Below are positions 1-5,496 of a stretch of DNA of 5,496 nucleotides, piece by piece. The DNA lies in the NCBI GenBank assembly GCA_021204545.1, contig JAJPZF010000241.1, positions 1 to 5,496 of the forward strand, read 5' to 3'. Below the pieces are notes generated by a model. That model was given only the letters and a program-made list of their open reading frames with translations, made no database searches and had not been told where the DNA came from. This DNA is from Prevotellaceae bacterium. Its GTDB lineage: Bacteria; Bacteroidota; Bacteroidia; Bacteroidales; Bacteroidaceae. The position numbers and the translations under genes are program-made. The stretch's first letter is position 1. Each line of letters opens with the position of its first letter.

Positions 1-74
1 AGTGTCTCCCCGCACAGTGAAAACAGGGATTTGACAAGGAAAATGAAACACTAACACTATTAATCGTTACAAGT

Positions 75-140
75 ATGAAGAAGTATCTAACAATCTTGTT
101 CACGCTGGCTTGCGCGCTCTGCGCCGCGCCAGCTAATGCT
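75..140 (+). other. Signal peptide coding region of the surface protein
   Basis: Residues 1-22 have a positive start (MKK), a hydrophobic core (LTILFTLACALCA) and a small-residue AxA-type cleavage site (ANA before Glu23). The Cys residues inside the core are not in a convincing lipobox followed by a lipoprotein-like tether, so signal peptidase I cleavage is more likely than lipidation. Confidence 0.8.
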
Positions 141-3100
141 GAAAGCTCGTGGACTGCTCCCACACCTACGGGAAGCACGCTGGACACAAGCACATCCTTC
201 TACCTCTACAACGTGGGCGCTCAAGCCTTCATGACCAACGTGACTGTGACTTGGGGAACGACGGCAGGCTTCGGCGATTACTCTACTGCCTTGGCTTGCA
301 CGATGACAGCCATTAGCGATGGTGATCGCTCTGGCTCTTACACCATCACGGACACTTATGGTACTGATTATTACCTCTTCGACGACGGCTCTTACTATTA
401 TGTCGATGGAGGCTCAAACTCTACCCAGCATAATGGTAAATACTTCTACTTCACAGCGGTAAGTGGAGAGACGAACGCCTACACCATCTACTGTAACGGT
501 AACGACGACCGTCTCGGCTCAAGTTTTCTTATGGGCTACGACGGCACAGACGCTTACATTGCCAACCTTTCCTCGGAGACGGAGGGAGACAACGTGCACT
601 GGCTGCTCGTGGACGCTTCGCTGCTCGACGCTGAGTATACCCTTTACTCCCTCTTGGTTGAAGCAGAGGCAATGGGAATGACTGAAGACAATGATGCTTA
701 TAAGTCAGCAGGCGATACCTACACCGACACTTCTTCCTCTGTGGACGATATCACTGCCGTAGCCTCTGCCCTTAAGACGGCTATGCTGGCGATAGCCACG
801 CCTGAGAACGCTGTTGACGTTACCGACGACTACATCGTTGACCCTGACTTCTCTGACGGGAACTCCGAGAGCAAGTGGGTTGATAAGGATGGGACAGCTC
901 TGACCACAACCGGTGATTGGAAGATAGAGACCCACAACTACTCTGGCGTTAACGGTGCCGCCATTATCGGCAAGTTCGCTCAGGGATGGGTACCAAGCGG
1001 CTATCTTGGTGAGGGCAACTTCCACCAGATTATCGAGGACTTACCCGCAGGAGAGTATACCCTCACGGCGGATATAGTTGCCTCTGACCAGCACGACAAT
1101 AGCGCAGAGCCCACGGAAGCTTATTTCTATGCAGGAGACAACCAAGTGGAGATTACCACCAATGACGGTGTTCCCGAGACGTTCTCTCTTACCTTCCTCG
1201 TTAGTGCAGACAATAATAGCAGCATAGCGATAGGCGCAAAGACGACAAGTGACACTAACGTTAGCTGGATGTGCGCCGATAACTTCAAGCTCTACTACGT
1301 CGGCACTGAGGAGAACTACGACAAGTACGAGCTGGAGCAGCTGATAGCAGAGGCGCAGGAGCTTGCCGCCTTGGAGTATACTGGCTACGATGAGTTGACT
1401 ACTGCCATAGCAACGGCACAGACAGCTCGGGAGAGTGCCTCCTCAGCAGACGACTACACCACTGCACTGGCTACCCTGCAAGAAGCCATCGACACCTACA
1501 AGGCAACGAACGCAAGCAAGTTCGGCGGCTCGGTTGGCACGGAGATAGAGATAGAGAACCCCGACGCTTCCGACGGCACGAACGGCTGGACGATAGACGC
1601 GGACGGGGATGCGCTCGGCACGCTGAATGGCGAGCACTGGTCGGGACACTCGTGGCGCACGTACTTCGACCACAACAGCGCCTCCACCTTGTGGCAGGGC
1701 ACGATGACGCAGGAAGTCACCCTCACCGAGGCAGGTGTCTACAAGCTCACCGCCGCAGCCCGCAGCTCTGAGGGAGCGAAGGTGGTGCTTCTGGCAGGCG
1801 AGATGGAGTACGAGTTCCCCGCGGTGGGCAACACGGGCGGCACGATAGACACCGACGGCAACACGTGGGAGAGCGTGGAGGCCGGCGTGGCTGAGGGCGC
1901 TTCCTTCGCTAACAGCAACGTAGGCTACGGCTGGAACTGGGGCTCGATTGAGATTATCGTGCCCGAGGACAATCAAAATCAAGGCACAACCCTTACGATA
2001 GGCGCGAAGATGGAAGACCTGTCGGGAACGGCCTCCACGTGGTGCAGCGTAGGCGACTTCAAGCTGGAGTACCTCGGTGAGGAAAGCGTTGCCCTCGACA
2101 AGGACGCCCTCTCCCTCGCCATAGAGGAGGCAAGCGAGGTGGACGTGACTACCAACGTGGGCTCTGACGCCTTCCAGCGTTCGCAAGACCTTGCCGACGA
2201 ACTTACCTCTGCCATAGAGGAGGCTCAGAAGGTCTATGACGATGAATCAGCCACAACCGAAAGCATCGAGAGCGCTCTCACTGCTCTGCAAAAGGCAGTG
2301 ACCGCCTTCCTCGAGGCAGAGCTTAACGCTCCCGAGGACGGCCAGACGTTCAACATCATAATGATGGCTGAGGACAGCAACTGCCAGGGCAACGCCCTTT
2401 GGGTAGTAAGGGACGACGACACGAAGTCCAGTCAGGGCTACTACAACGTGCAGTTCGACTACGAGCCGAGCGCAAGCCTCGAGAACCAATGCTTCACCTT
2501 CACCCCTGTACAGGACGTAACGAACGGGTACACCCTCAGCTTCAACGTTGACCCGTCGACTGTTACTGGTGATACTGGCGACGATGCAACGACACGTTAC
2601 ATCTGCTACGCAGAGAAGTATAGCGGCACAAGCACAGGGACGGCAGGCTTCCGTGTGACTGCCACAGCGGATGACGCTTGCACCTTCCAAGTCATAGCCA
2701 CAGAGACCGACGGCATCGTCAAGCTCTTCAACCCCGACCAGAAAGCTAACGTGGGCATTAACGGCAACAACGGAGACGCAGGCTTCTACACGGACAACAC
2801 CTATAGCGACCTCTCCATCGTTTCCGCCTCCGACGAGATAACTTGGGAGATGACCAGCGCAGGCTACGGCACACTGATGCTCCCGTTCGTTCCCACCGAC
2901 GACGAGCTGACAGGGCTGACGCTCTACACCACCTCCGCCTTCGAGGAGGAGAGTGCTGACGAGGCTGACGCTGACGACACTGCCACAGTAGACGACGACG
3001 CTGCCGCTGACGACACTACCGAGGAGGCAGAAGAGACGGACAGCAAGACGCTTGACCTCGTTGAGGTGACCGACGGCTTCAAGGCTAACACCCCGTACAT

Positions 3101-3572
3101 CGTGACGGGCGACGAGGCTGCCACCTACACCTTCGCAGTAACCGCAAGGACTTACGTGGCAACCGTGACGAGCGAGGACAGCTGGCTTACCGGCGCTTAC
3201 ACCACCGTGGCGGCTCCCGAGGGCAGCTACGTCTTGCAGAACCAAGCCTCAGGCGTCGCCTTCTACATCGTTAACTCTGACGACATCAGCCTCACCGCCA
3301 ACCACTGCTACCTGACTGTAGCCTCTGACGAGCAGACTGGCAACGACGAGACTGGCAACGACGAGCAGACTGGCAACGACGAGACTGGCAACGACGCCCC
3401 CGAGGTGATCTTCCTGTTCCCGACAAGCAAGGGCAACGCCACCGCCATCGAGAGCGTGGAGACCGTGGCAGAGACTGACGGCGAGGCCGTGTACGACCTC
3501 TCGGGCCGCAAGGTGAGCCAGCCGCTGAAGGGCATCTACATCAAGGGCGGAAAGAAGGTAGTCATCAAGTAA
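75..3572 (+). CDS. Large secreted multidomain surface protein with T9SS type A-like C-terminal sorting domain
   Basis: This 1165-residue protein is probably exported by Sec and then displayed or released by the type IX secretion system. The N-terminus is a classic signal peptide (MKKYLTILFTLACALCAAP, likely cut after ANA at residue 22). Residues about 30-185 are rich in Tyr, Trp and Gly and look like a beta-trefoil type domain. Residues 253-410 and 492-668 are two related jelly-roll-like modules, ending NFKLYYVG and DFKLEYLG. Short helical segments at about 186-243, 414-478 and 672-749 resemble FIVAR-type bundles. Residues 755-925 are again beta-rich, 957-989 is a very acidic insert, and 1085-1106 is a TGND repeat linker. 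The tail (VYDLSGRKV, then GIYIKGGKKVVIK) fits T9SS type A sorting domains. I see no catalytic motif. Adhesion or glycan binding is inferred from architecture only. ATG at 75 is chosen because it begins the signal peptide; no Shine-Dalgarno is seen, as usual in Bacteroidota. Confidence 0.9.
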   Translation: MKKYLTILFTLACALCAAPANAESSWTAPTPTGSTLDTSTSFYLYNVGAQAFMTNVTVTWGTTAGFGDYSTALACTMTAISDGDRSGSYTITDTYGTDYYLFDDGSYYYVDGGSNSTQHNGKYFYFTAVSGETNAYTIYCNGNDDRLGSSFLMGYDGTDAYIANLSSETEGDNVHWLLVDASLLDAEYTLYSLLVEAEAMGMTEDNDAYKSAGDTYTDTSSSVDDITAVASALKTAMLAIATPENAVDVTDDYIVDPDFSDGNSESKWVDKDGTALTTTGDWKIETHNYSGVNGAAIIGKFAQGWVPSGYLGEGNFHQIIEDLPAGEYTLTADIVASDQHDNSAEPTEAYFYAGDNQVEITTNDGVPETFSLTFLVSADNNSSIAIGAKTTSDTNVSWMCADNFKLYYVGTEENYDKYELEQLIAEAQELAALEYTGYDELTTAIATAQTARESASSADDYTTALATLQEAIDTYKATNASKFGGSVGTEIEIENPDASDGTNGWTIDADGDALGTLNGEHWSGHSWRTYFDHNSASTLWQGTMTQEVTLTEAGVYKLTAAARSSEGAKVVLLAGEMEYEFPAVGNTGGTIDTDGNTWESVEAGVAEGASFANSNVGYGWNWGSIEIIVPEDNQNQGTTLTIGAKMEDLSGTASTWCSVGDFKLEYLGEESVALDKDALSLAIEEASEVDVTTNVGSDAFQRSQDLADELTSAIEEAQKVYDDESATTESIESALTALQKAVTAFLEAELNAPEDGQTFNIIMMAEDSNCQGNALWVVRDDDTKSSQGYYNVQFDYEPSASLENQCFTFTPVQDVTNGYTLSFNVDPSTVTGDTGDDATTRYICYAEKYSGTSTGTAGFRVTATADDACTFQVIATETDGIVKLFNPDQKANVGINGNNGDAGFYTDNTYSDLSIVSASDEITWEMTSAGYGTLMLPFVPTDDELTGLTLYTTSAFEEESADEADADDTATVDDDAAADDTTEEAEETDSKTLDLVEVTDGFKANTPYIVTGDEAATYTFAVTARTYVATVTSEDSWLTGAYTTVAAPEGSYVLQNQASGVAFYIVNSDDISLTANHCYLTVASDEQTGNDETGNDEQTGNDETGNDAPEVIFLFPTSKGNATAIESVETVAETDGEAVYDLSGRKVSQPLKGIYIKGGKKVVIK
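3327..3392 (+). repeat. Two perfect 33-bp tandem copies encoding a TGND linker
   Basis: Bases 3327-3359 and 3360-3392 are identical 33-mers. Each is itself a partial duplication: an 18-base unit (GACGAGCAGACTGGCAAC) followed by the same unit lacking CAG. The protein reads DEQTGND ETGND twice, giving a polar, acidic, probably flexible linker just before the C-terminal sorting domain. Because the repeat is in frame (11 codons), copy number could change by slippage without breaking the gene. Confidence 0.9.
3435..3569 (+). other. T9SS type A-like C-terminal sorting domain
   Basis: Residues about 1121-1165 contain the hallmarks seen in Prevotella and Bacteroides cargo tails: a short AIE-type start, VYDLSGRKV, a spacer, GIYIKGGKKV and a terminal basic VIK. 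In known T9SS cargo this domain directs passage through the outer membrane and is usually removed afterwards. The match is by eye. Confidence 0.75.
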
Positions 3573-3596
3573 ATAACCATTTAAAGCAGTAAAGCA

Positions 3597-3755
3597 ATGA
3601 AGACATACATGAAGCCCTCTATTGAGGTAATAGACACGGAGCTGGAGCAGATGCTCTCCATCTCCACGGTGACGACCGACGCGAGCCCCGACTACGACTG
3701 CCTGAACAAAGGCGAGAACGCCTGGACAGACGGCTCCTCGTTCTGGGGAAACTGA
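3597..3755 (+). CDS. Small protein of unknown function (52 aa), in tandem with the surface protein
   Basis: The frame starts with ATG at 3597 and reads MKTYMKPSIEVIDTELEQML, ending in a polar, aromatic tail (NAWTDGSSFWGN). It begins 24 bases after the surface-protein stop and lies before the only terminator, so co-transcription is likely. The KPxIEVI...L opening recalls many short, poorly characterised Bacteroidales proteins, often ending in a Trp-containing segment; that resemblance is from memory and not a database match. There is no signal peptide, no membrane segment, one Cys (residue 35) and no double-glycine leader. A real gene is favoured by the sensible start context, the family-like N-terminus and the position inside the transcript. 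A role as a peptide precursor or accessory factor is possible but unsupported. Confidence 0.75.
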   Translation: MKTYMKPSIEVIDTELEQMLSISTVTTDASPDYDCLNKGENAWTDGSSFWGN

Positions 3756-3818
3756 CACAAGCAGAGAGAAATGATTTTTCTTCATAAGATTTAATTTAGT
3801 AGAGAAAAGTTTTCACCG

Positions 3819-3853
3819 GACCGGCTGCGGCGTGACGCCGCGGCCGGTCTTTT
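3819..3853 (+). terminator. Strong intrinsic terminator after the surface-protein unit
   Basis: A 14-bp stem (GACCGGCTGCGGCG with CGCCGCGGCCGGTC, one U-G wobble in RNA) closes a TGA loop and is followed directly by TTTT, then CGTTT. It lies 63 bases after the small gene's stop. There is no T run on the other strand, so it acts in the + direction only. It should end the transcript carrying both the surface protein and the small gene. Confidence 0.88.
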
Positions 3854-4150
3854 CGTTTGCCCCATAGACAGCGACAATGACGGCAAGGCGGTTAAGGCAA
3901 GCCCCGAACGCCCGTCGCCGCGGATAGCCCCTTCGGGGCTTGCCTTAACCACCTCGAGGCTACGCTTGTTATGCCCCTTCGGAGTTAGCTATGCGCGGCC
4001 GCCAACCGCGCTGTCCGCCGCCCCCGTGCCGCCTGCGCGCGCTGAAAAGACTGCCTGTCTCTCCCCCTGGCATACCCTGGGCGCGGGCGGCGCGCCGCAA
4101 GCCCCCCCCCGGGGGAGAGGGCAGTTAACATCGGGGCTGCGCGGGGCGGC
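3854..4150. other. GC-rich structured intergenic stretch without a credible gene
   Basis: This stretch of about 300 bases holds no convincing coding sequence. It is markedly GC-rich and full of complementarity. Examples are the long inverted repeat at 3890-3950, a 6-bp hairpin (GCGCGG 3993-3998 with CCGCGC 4006-4011), a 9-bp pairing of CTCTCCCCC (4059-4067) with GGGGGAGAG (4111-4119) extended by CTGCC (4051-4055) and GGCAG (4120-4124), the palindrome GCGGCGCGCCGC (4087-4098), and a run of nine C followed by five G (4102-4115). A structured RNA, an element remnant or a regulatory region are all possible; none can be named. Confidence 0.6.
3890..3950. repeat. Perfect 19-bp inverted repeat with 23-base loop
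   Basis: GGTTAAGGCAAGCCCCGAA (3890-3908) is the exact reverse complement of 3932-3950. The stem extends by three more pairs (AGG 3886-3888 with CCT 3952-3954) beyond one C-A mismatch. No T run follows on either strand, so it is not a typical terminator. The right arm can instead form a short hairpin with the loop: AGCCCC (3926-3931) with GGGGCT (3935-3940). It may be a REP-like or miniature element, or a structured RNA. Confidence 0.85.
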
Positions 4151-4152
4151 CC

Positions 4153-4160
4153 TAAATTTG
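4153..4160 (+). promoter_or_regulatory. Probable Bacteroidota-type -7 promoter box (TAAATTTG)
   Basis: TAAATTTG matches the Bacteroidota sigma-ABfr -7 consensus TAnnTTTG exactly, and it marks a sudden change from very GC-rich to AT-rich sequence upstream of the ATPase gene. The -33 partner is weak: the nearest candidate is GTTAACA at 4124-4130, roughly the right distance upstream but not TTTG. Transcription would start near 4165-4170, giving a leader of about 95 bases. Confidence 0.55.
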
Positions 4161-4168
4161 TATAGTCA

Positions 4169-4184
4169 GTTGTAATATTACAAC
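4169..4184. promoter_or_regulatory. Perfect 16-bp AT-rich palindrome, candidate operator
   Basis: GTTGTAATATTACAAC is a perfect dyad lying 8 bases after the -7 box, so it should cover the transcription start and first transcribed bases. That size and position fit a binding site for a dimeric repressor. In RNA it could only fold with a very tight loop, so a DNA site is the simpler reading. No regulator gene is in the window. Confidence 0.6.
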
Positions 4185-4187
4185 CTT

Positions 4188-4203
4188 GCGGCCGCCCGGG
4201 CGG
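4188..4203. repeat. Overlapping GC palindromes in the ATPase leader
   Basis: GCGGCCGC (4188-4195) and CCGCCCGGGCGG (4192-4203) are perfect palindromes that overlap, just after the AT-rich dyad. GCGGCCGCC also occurs at 3995-4003. A further small hairpin, CGGGA with TCCCG (4224-4228 and 4233-4237), lies in the same leader. They could fold in the mRNA or simply reflect the high GC. Confidence 0.5.
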
Positions 4204-4261
4204 AGTGTCTACCTTCGCGTCAACGGGAACAGTCCCGGAAACTTTTAAAAAATTAAGCTTT

Positions 4262-5053
4262 ATGCAAAACGAAAATGAAAACGCGCTGGAGAACAGCGTA
4301 AGGGAAGAGCAGGACAGCCAGCTCTTCATCACGCCCGAGGGGCTTGACATCCGCGGGCTCATCCTGCGCCTCGAGGAGGAGTACGAGCGGCCCGAGTGCA
4401 TCCTCAGGCAGGACTCCACGGGGGCTCCGCTGATGACGGCCGAGGGCCTCTCGCTGGTGCTCGGACCGCCGAAGTGCCGCAAGACGTCGCTCTGCGTGGG
4501 CATGGTGGCGGCCCTGCTGGGCCACCCGCTGCTGGGGCCCTCCTCGCCCGCCGAGAGCCGCCCGCTGGAGCGCAAGGTGCTCATCATTGACGCGGAGCAG
4601 GGCAAGGGGTACGGTCAGCTCACCTACCGCAAGGTGCACAAGCTCATGGGCTGGGACGACAAGGTGAGCAACCCTCGCCTCGTGTACATGGACTTCCGCC
4701 CGCTGAGCCGCCAGCAGCGCCGCGAGGCGCTCACGAGGGCGGTGGAGGCGCTGAGGCCGCAGGTGGTGGTGCTTGACGGCGTGGTGGACATCTGCCAGGA
4801 CTACAACGACCAGAAGGACTGCGCCGAGGTGGTGGGGCAGCTCGTGGAGCTGGCGGGCAAGTGTCACACGCACATCTGCTCGTGCCTGCACACCAACAAG
4901 GACGGGCGCACTGAGCGCGGCGCGCTGGGGGCCATGTACAAGCAGAAGGCGGAGACCACCATCCTCCTGAAGGGCTACGAGGAGTTCTCCGTCGCGATGG
5001 CAGCCGAGGGGGCTGCCGCCAGGAGCCGTTCCGCGCGTTCATGTTCGGCCTGA
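4262..5053 (+). CDS. RepA/AAA_25-like P-loop ATPase, N-terminal part (frame broken near 5010)
   Basis: This frame encodes the RecA-like core of a RepA/AAA_25-type ATPase, a group tied to hexameric DNA helicases of plasmids and mobile elements. From the ATG at 4262, motifs are: Walker A-like GPPKCRKT (residues 68-75) with Arg where the usual Gly precedes Lys; KVLIIDAEQ (105-113), matching the acidic strand after Walker A in RepA; Walker B VVVLD (168-172); a sensor-like strand ending CLHTNK (208-213); and GALGAMYKQKAETTILLK (220-237). ATG 4262 is preferred over GTG 4205 because an A/T-rich leader precedes it and the upstream residues lack family character. The true frame is lost after about residue 250: the last 14 codons (from 5012) read RSRSARSCSA-like low-quality sequence, while family-like sequence continues in the next frame. 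Helicase function is inferred; no substrate can be given. Confidence 0.8.
   Translation: MQNENENALENSVREEQDSQLFITPEGLDIRGLILRLEEEYERPECILRQDSTGAPLMTAEGLSLVLGPPKCRKTSLCVGMVAALLGHPLLGPSSPAESRPLERKVLIIDAEQGKGYGQLTYRKVHKLMGWDDKVSNPRLVYMDFRPLSRQQRREALTRAVEALRPQVVVLDGVVDICQDYNDQKDCAEVVGQLVELAGKCHTHICSCLHTNKDGRTERGALGAMYKQKAETTILLKGYEEFSVAMAAEGAAARSRSARSCSA
5008..5012 (+). other. Probable single-base frameshift in a G run inside the ATPase gene
   Basis: Before the five G, the sensible frame reads YEEFSVAMAAEG. After it, the sensible frame is one base earlier and reads CRQEPFRAFMFGLTKG, the kind of segment that follows the ATPase core in this family. One extra G would restore a continuous 409-residue frame from 4262 to 5490. 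A deletion in the genome, a sequencing or assembly error, or recoding could explain it. No canonical X XXY YYZ slippery heptamer is present. Confidence 0.75.
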
Positions 5054-5490
5054 CGAAGGGGGTGGCGCTGCCCGTCGTGTGGGTGGGCGACACGGCCGTG
5101 GCGGAGCAGGAGAGCGTCATGGAGAGGGCGGTGAGGTACGCCTCCACCGTCTTCCACAACCAGGTGAGGAAGGAGCTGAGAGCGGAGGAGCTCGTTCGCG
5201 GCATCTTGAAGGAGGCGGAGAAGGAGAGCCAGCCAGGGCTGGGCGAAACGCAAGCTTACCGCCTTGTCAAGCTGATGGTGGAGAAGGAGTTCCTCGACAG
5301 GCCACGCTTTGGCTTCTACTCGCTGCACCCTGACGACGACAAGGACGAGGCGCGGCAGGACGAGCTCGACTTCGACCTGGAGGACCTGGAGGAGCAGGAG
5401 CAGCGTCAGCGGGAAGAAGACCCTGGAGAGGAGGAAGAGGATGACGACGACCACAAAGACCCCTGCGACGATGACTACCTGCCCTACTGA
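5041..5490 (+). CDS. C-terminal part of the RepA/AAA_25-like ATPase, with acidic tail
   Basis: This frame continues the ATPase after the frameshift and is unlikely to be an independent gene: it has no leader of its own, overlaps the end of the upstream frame, and reads back in frame as CRQEPFRAF before its first ATG. Residues 1-25 of this part (MFGLTKGVALPVVWVGD) resemble the last strands of the ATPase core. Residues about 33-96 look like a small helical or winged-helix domain ending RPRFGFYSLHP. From about 98 to 149 the chain is highly acidic and low in complexity, and it finishes DDDYLPY. That end resembles the SSB C-terminal tip (DDDIPF in E. coli). Whether it works that way is inference. 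The stop at 5488-5490 is six bases from the window end. Confidence 0.75.
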   Translation: MFGLTKGVALPVVWVGDTAVAEQESVMERAVRYASTVFHNQVRKELRAEELVRGILKEAEKESQPGLGETQAYRLVKLMVEKEFLDRPRFGFYSLHPDDDKDEARQDELDFDLEDLEEQEQRQREEDPGEEEEDDDDHKDPCDDDYLPY

Positions 5491-5496
5491 ACTGAA

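Noticed and set aside
43..54. Tiny leader frame (ATG AAA CAC TAA)
   Set aside because: Three codons only, no sign of an attenuator downstream; expected by chance.
30..66. Promoter for the surface-protein gene
   Set aside because: TTTG at 30-33 could be a -33 element, but no TAnnTTTG box lies at the right distance, so the promoter is probably upstream of the window or unrecognisable.
3327..3392. CRISPR-like repeat
   Set aside because: The copies are directly adjacent without spacers and lie in frame inside a gene.
1443..3785. Long antisense open frames at 1443-2186, 2247-3245 and 3249-3785
   Set aside because: They lie opposite the surface-protein gene, have no family-like motifs, and arise from its biased codon use; the + strand frame has a signal peptide, domains and sorting tail.
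3966..4175. 69-codon + strand frame in the GC-rich intergenic region
   Set aside because: Pro/Ala/Arg-rich sequence typical of random GC-rich DNA; it runs through the inverted repeats and the promoter box and has no leader.
4205..4261. Upstream GTG start for the ATPase gene
   Set aside because: The extra 19 residues show no family character, GTG follows the GC palindromes, and the ATG at 4262 has a typical A/T-rich Bacteroidota leader.
3985..4605. 206-codon antisense frame overlapping the ATPase start
   Set aside because: It covers the ATPase promoter and Walker A region and shows only low-complexity Ser/Arg/Pro sequence.
5006..5014. Programmed -1 frameshift site
   Set aside because: The run of five G flanked by GA and CT does not fit the X XXY YYZ heptamer, and a single missing G is simpler; kept only as a possibility under the frameshift finding.

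Overview
The window most likely comes from a member of the Bacteroidota, probably a Prevotella-like member of the Bacteroidales. Three things point there. The first gene encodes a secreted protein whose C-terminus looks like a type IX secretion (T9SS) type A sorting domain. The genes lack clear Shine-Dalgarno sequences and have A/T-rich leaders. A TAnnTTTG-type -7 box lies upstream of the last gene. All supported genes are on the + strand.

Layout: (1) 75-3572 encodes a very large (1165 aa) multidomain surface protein. It has a signal peptide, a beta-rich N-terminal domain, two related jelly-roll-like modules alternating with small helical-bundle segments, a beta-rich C-terminal part with an acidic insert and a TGND repeat linker, and the sorting tail. 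(2) 3597-3755 is a 52-codon gene of unknown function only 24 bases downstream, probably in the same transcript. A strong intrinsic terminator (3819-3853) closes this unit. (3) 3854-4261 is a GC-rich, structured non-coding stretch. It holds a long inverted repeat with an alternative hairpin, several GC palindromes, and a probable promoter followed at once by a perfect 16-bp AT-rich palindrome. (4) 4262-5490 encodes a RepA/AAA_25-like P-loop ATPase, split into two reading frames by what looks like one missing G in a G run near 5008-5012. Rejoined, it would be 409 aa, ending in a long acidic tail whose tip resembles the protein-binding tip of SSB.

The surface-protein unit and the ATPase unit look independent: a terminator and a new promoter separate them, and the third-position GC of the ATPase gene is visibly higher. 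The points most worth following up are the SSB-like tip and variant Walker A motif of the ATPase, its frameshift, the palindrome at its probable transcription start, and the small gene behind the T9SS protein. No clearly new multi-gene system is evident from the sequence alone.
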